7,823 nucleotides of DNA from Clostridia bacterium. GTDB taxonomy: Bacteria > Bacillota_A > Clostridia > Oscillospirales > CAG-272. The notes beneath the pieces are model-generated. The model saw only the letters and a program-made list of their open reading frames with translations, made no database searches and was not told the origin of the DNA. The stretch lies in contig JAGBZZ010000286.1 in assembly GCA_017652965.1 (NCBI GenBank), positions 1 to 7,823 on the forward strand. The letters run 5' to 3'. The translations under genes were made by a program, and so were the position numbers. Shown in pieces: positions 6,759 through 7,823 of this stretch (positions within the stretch are counted from its first letter, which is position 1; the number at the start of each line of letters is the position of its first letter).

Positions 6759-7642
6759 TCCTCGGTCTCCTCCTTTTTGGTCATGGCGGCTGTGCCGTGC
6801 GTACTCATAAGCACCTCGGAAAGGTACAGCTTCAGGGTCTGCGACGTATAGTCGCGGGTAAGGGTTCGATTATAGGCCACCGAAATGGTCCCGGTTTCCT
6901 CGGAAACCACAATGATCACCGCATCGCAGGCCTCGCTCATACCCAGTGCCGCACGGTGACGCGTACCGAGATTGGGATCTACGTCCTGGCGGCGGGTCAA
7001 GGGCAAAAGGCAGCCTGCCGAGCAGACACGCATGTTTCTCACCACGATCGCTCCGTCATGCAGGGGAGAATTCGGGAAGAAGATGCTTTTCAGAATGTAG
7101 GGGGTCAGCCTGGCATCCACCTCTACACCCGAGCGGATAATATCCCCAAGCTTTGTGGAGCGCTCAATTACGATCAGGGCACCGGTCTTGGTGCGTGCCA
7201 TATCGGTAGCGGCCTCACAGATCGCATTGATCCCCTCCACCGTAGCACCGCTATCCCCCTCGGCCGAAAGATTTTTGAACTTCTTGAACGGCTCGCCGCC
7301 AAGCTTTTCGAGCGCATCGCGTATCTCGGGTTGGAAGATCAGCACCAGAACGAGAACCCCCGCCTGGCTGACAAGATCCAGAATCGAGCCTACCGCCACA
7401 AGGCGCAAAAGGCGGGAAAGGAGGAGTGCCACCGTCCAGATTACAAGGCCAAGCAAAAGCTTACCCGCACGGCGATCCCACAAAAAGCGGACCGCCATAT
7501 AGAGGATCAGCGAAAGCAGTAAAATATCAACGAGAAAACGCAGGATCTCAAGCGGCCCTACGGAAGAAAGCAGGGCGCCGATGAAGCGAAAAAGCCCGGA
7601 AAGATCGAACGCGGCCTCCGCCGTGGAAAGCAAAAAATTCAT
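6755..7642 (-). CDS. cdaA: Diadenylate cyclase CdaA (c-di-AMP synthase)
   Basis: Membrane-bound enzyme that condenses two ATP into cyclic di-AMP, the messenger for potassium/osmotic balance and cell-wall control in Bacillota. It has 295 residues. Hydrophobic helices at roughly 34-53, 61-80 and 84-104 anchor it, ending with the family segment FQPEIR at 103-108. The DAC catalytic domain follows, with DGA at 196-198 in PLHDGAIVV, the GTRHR motif at 226-230, and SEETG at 247-251. All catalytic signatures are intact. The N-terminus runs about 30 residues before the first anchor helix and the C-terminal tail is polar (TKKEETEE). The start is fixed by AAGGAGGA just upstream at 7646-7653. It is the first gene of the leftward operon, behind a near-consensus promoter. 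Neither CdaR nor GlmM, its usual partners, is present in this window. Confidence 0.96.
   Translation of the reverse strand: MNFLLSTAEAAFDLSGLFRFIGALLSSVGPLEILRFLVDILLLSLILYMAVRFLWDRRAGKLLLGLVIWTVALLLSRLLRLVAVGSILDLVSQAGVLVLVLIFQPEIRDALEKLGGEPFKKFKNLSAEGDSGATVEGINAICEAATDMARTKTGALIVIERSTKLGDIIRSGVEVDARLTPYILKSIFFPNSPLHDGAIVVRNMRVCSAGCLLPLTRRQDVDPNLGTRHRAALGMSEACDAVIIVVSEETGTISVAYNRTLTRDYTSQTLKLYLSEVLMSTHGTAAMTKKEETEE
6769..6775 (-). promoter_or_regulatory. Ribosome binding site of the 61-codon gene
   Basis: The minus strand reads AAGGAGG within the last codons of cdaA, ten bases before the ATG at 6758. It supports active translation of the small membrane protein. Confidence 0.65.
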
Positions 7643-7645
7643 ATA

Positions 7646-7653
7646 TCCTCCTT
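7646..7653 (-). promoter_or_regulatory. Strong ribosome binding site of cdaA
   Basis: AAGGAGGA on the minus strand, a near-perfect anti-Shine-Dalgarno match ending three bases before the ATG at 7642. The core GGAGG has a rather short four-base spacing. It decides the cdaA start. Confidence 0.8.
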
Positions 7654-7704
7654 CGCATGATGAAGAGCGTTAAAAGATTGCAGAAAGTGAAAAACAACAT
7701 TACA

Positions 7705-7733
7705 ATTATATCATATTATATAATAAAAAGCAA
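7705..7733 (-). promoter_or_regulatory. Promoter of the cdaA operon (sigma-A type, extended -10)
   Basis: On the minus strand: TTGCTT at 7733-7728, a 17-base spacer, then TATAAT at 7710-7705 preceded by TGA, which makes an extended -10 (TGnTATAAT). Transcription should start near 7698, giving a leader of about 55 bases with no evident riboswitch fold. No equally good promoter is visible between the downstream genes, so this is probably the main promoter of the cluster. Confidence 0.8.
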
Positions 7734-7750
7734 TAAGATAAAGCAAAAAA

Positions 7751-7776
7751 TTCTCAAAATAATTTTGGGCTGAGAA
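7751..7776. promoter_or_regulatory. Inverted repeat between the divergent promoters
   Basis: TTCTCA at 7751-7756 is mirrored by TGAGAA at 7771-7776. Inside it is a tighter dyad, CAAAAT-A-ATTTTG at 7755-7767. It ends one base before the -35 of the rightward promoter and lies about 55-78 bases upstream of the predicted cdaA start of transcription. The half-sites resemble those of the palindrome at 7807-7822, so one regulator may bind both. No family is assigned. Confidence 0.4.
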
Positions 7777-7777
7777 C

Positions 7778-7806
7778 TTGACTTTTTACGAAAAAAACGT
7801 TATAAT
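7778..7806 (+). promoter_or_regulatory. Rightward promoter for a gene beyond the window
   Basis: TTGACT at 7778-7783, a 17-base spacer, and a perfect TATAAT at 7801-7806: a near-consensus sigma-A promoter on the plus strand. The predicted start of transcription is near 7813. The transcribed gene lies past the right edge. It is divergent from the cdaA promoter, with about 45 bases between the two -35 boxes. Confidence 0.8.
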
Positions 7807-7822
7807 TGTCTCAAATGAGACA
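7807..7822. promoter_or_regulatory. Palindromic candidate operator at the rightward start of transcription
   Basis: TGTCTCA-AA-TGAGACA: perfect seven-base arms around two bases, directly after the -10 box and covering the expected +1. A repressor bound here would block the rightward promoter. The sequence does not match CIRCE, a typical LexA box or another operator I recognise, so the regulator is unnamed. Alternatively it forms a 5' hairpin in the transcript. Confidence 0.55.
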
Positions 7823-7823
7823 C

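Noticed and set aside
7643..7698. Riboswitch or attenuator in the cdaA leader
   Set aside because: The leader is only about 55 bases, AT-rich, and shows no strong stem or conserved riboswitch core.
7807..7822. Palindrome considered as a mobile-element end or CRISPR repeat
   Set aside because: There is one copy only, with no transposase, target duplication or spacer array; its position on a promoter fits an operator better.

Overview
The window is a compact run of bacterial housekeeping genes, all read leftward (minus strand), with one regulatory region at the right edge. Its content and style point to a Bacillota member, most likely class Clostridia: a diadenylate cyclase of CdaA type, a bifunctional Rel with the RFKD synthetase motif, AGGAGG-type ribosome binding sites, sigma-A-like promoters, and GC-rich genes separated by AT-rich control DNA. 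The sequence does not fix a genus.

Layout in the direction of transcription, from right to left. Positions 7643-7823 are an AT-rich control region with two divergent, near-consensus promoters. The leftward one drives the operon and the rightward one serves a gene beyond the window; inverted repeats lie beside and over the rightward promoter. The genes are then cdaA (c-di-AMP synthase), a 61-residue single-pass membrane protein, a COG2509-type FAD-dependent dehydrogenase, recJ (5'-3' single-strand exonuclease), rel (ppGpp synthetase/hydrolase), dtd (D-aminoacyl-tRNA deacylase), and the first 16 codons of another gene that runs off the left edge. Three junctions are ATGA stop/start overlaps, and the rel Shine-Dalgarno overlaps the recJ stop. 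The only sizeable gap (about 50 bases) lies between the dehydrogenase and recJ; it holds a hairpin and a palindrome but no convincing terminator.

The layout suggests one long transcript, or one with an internal break before recJ. It would combine two nucleotide second-messenger enzymes (c-di-AMP and ppGpp) with DNA repair, translation quality control and a redox enzyme. The most unusual point is the second gene. In many Bacillota cdaA is followed by its membrane partner CdaR (YbbR) and then glmM. Here a 61-residue protein occupies the CdaR slot, looks like only the N-terminal membrane anchor of CdaR, and is translationally locked to both neighbours. glmM is absent from the window.

Long open frames on the plus strand opposite recJ, rel and the dehydrogenase are antisense shadows produced by GC-rich third positions.
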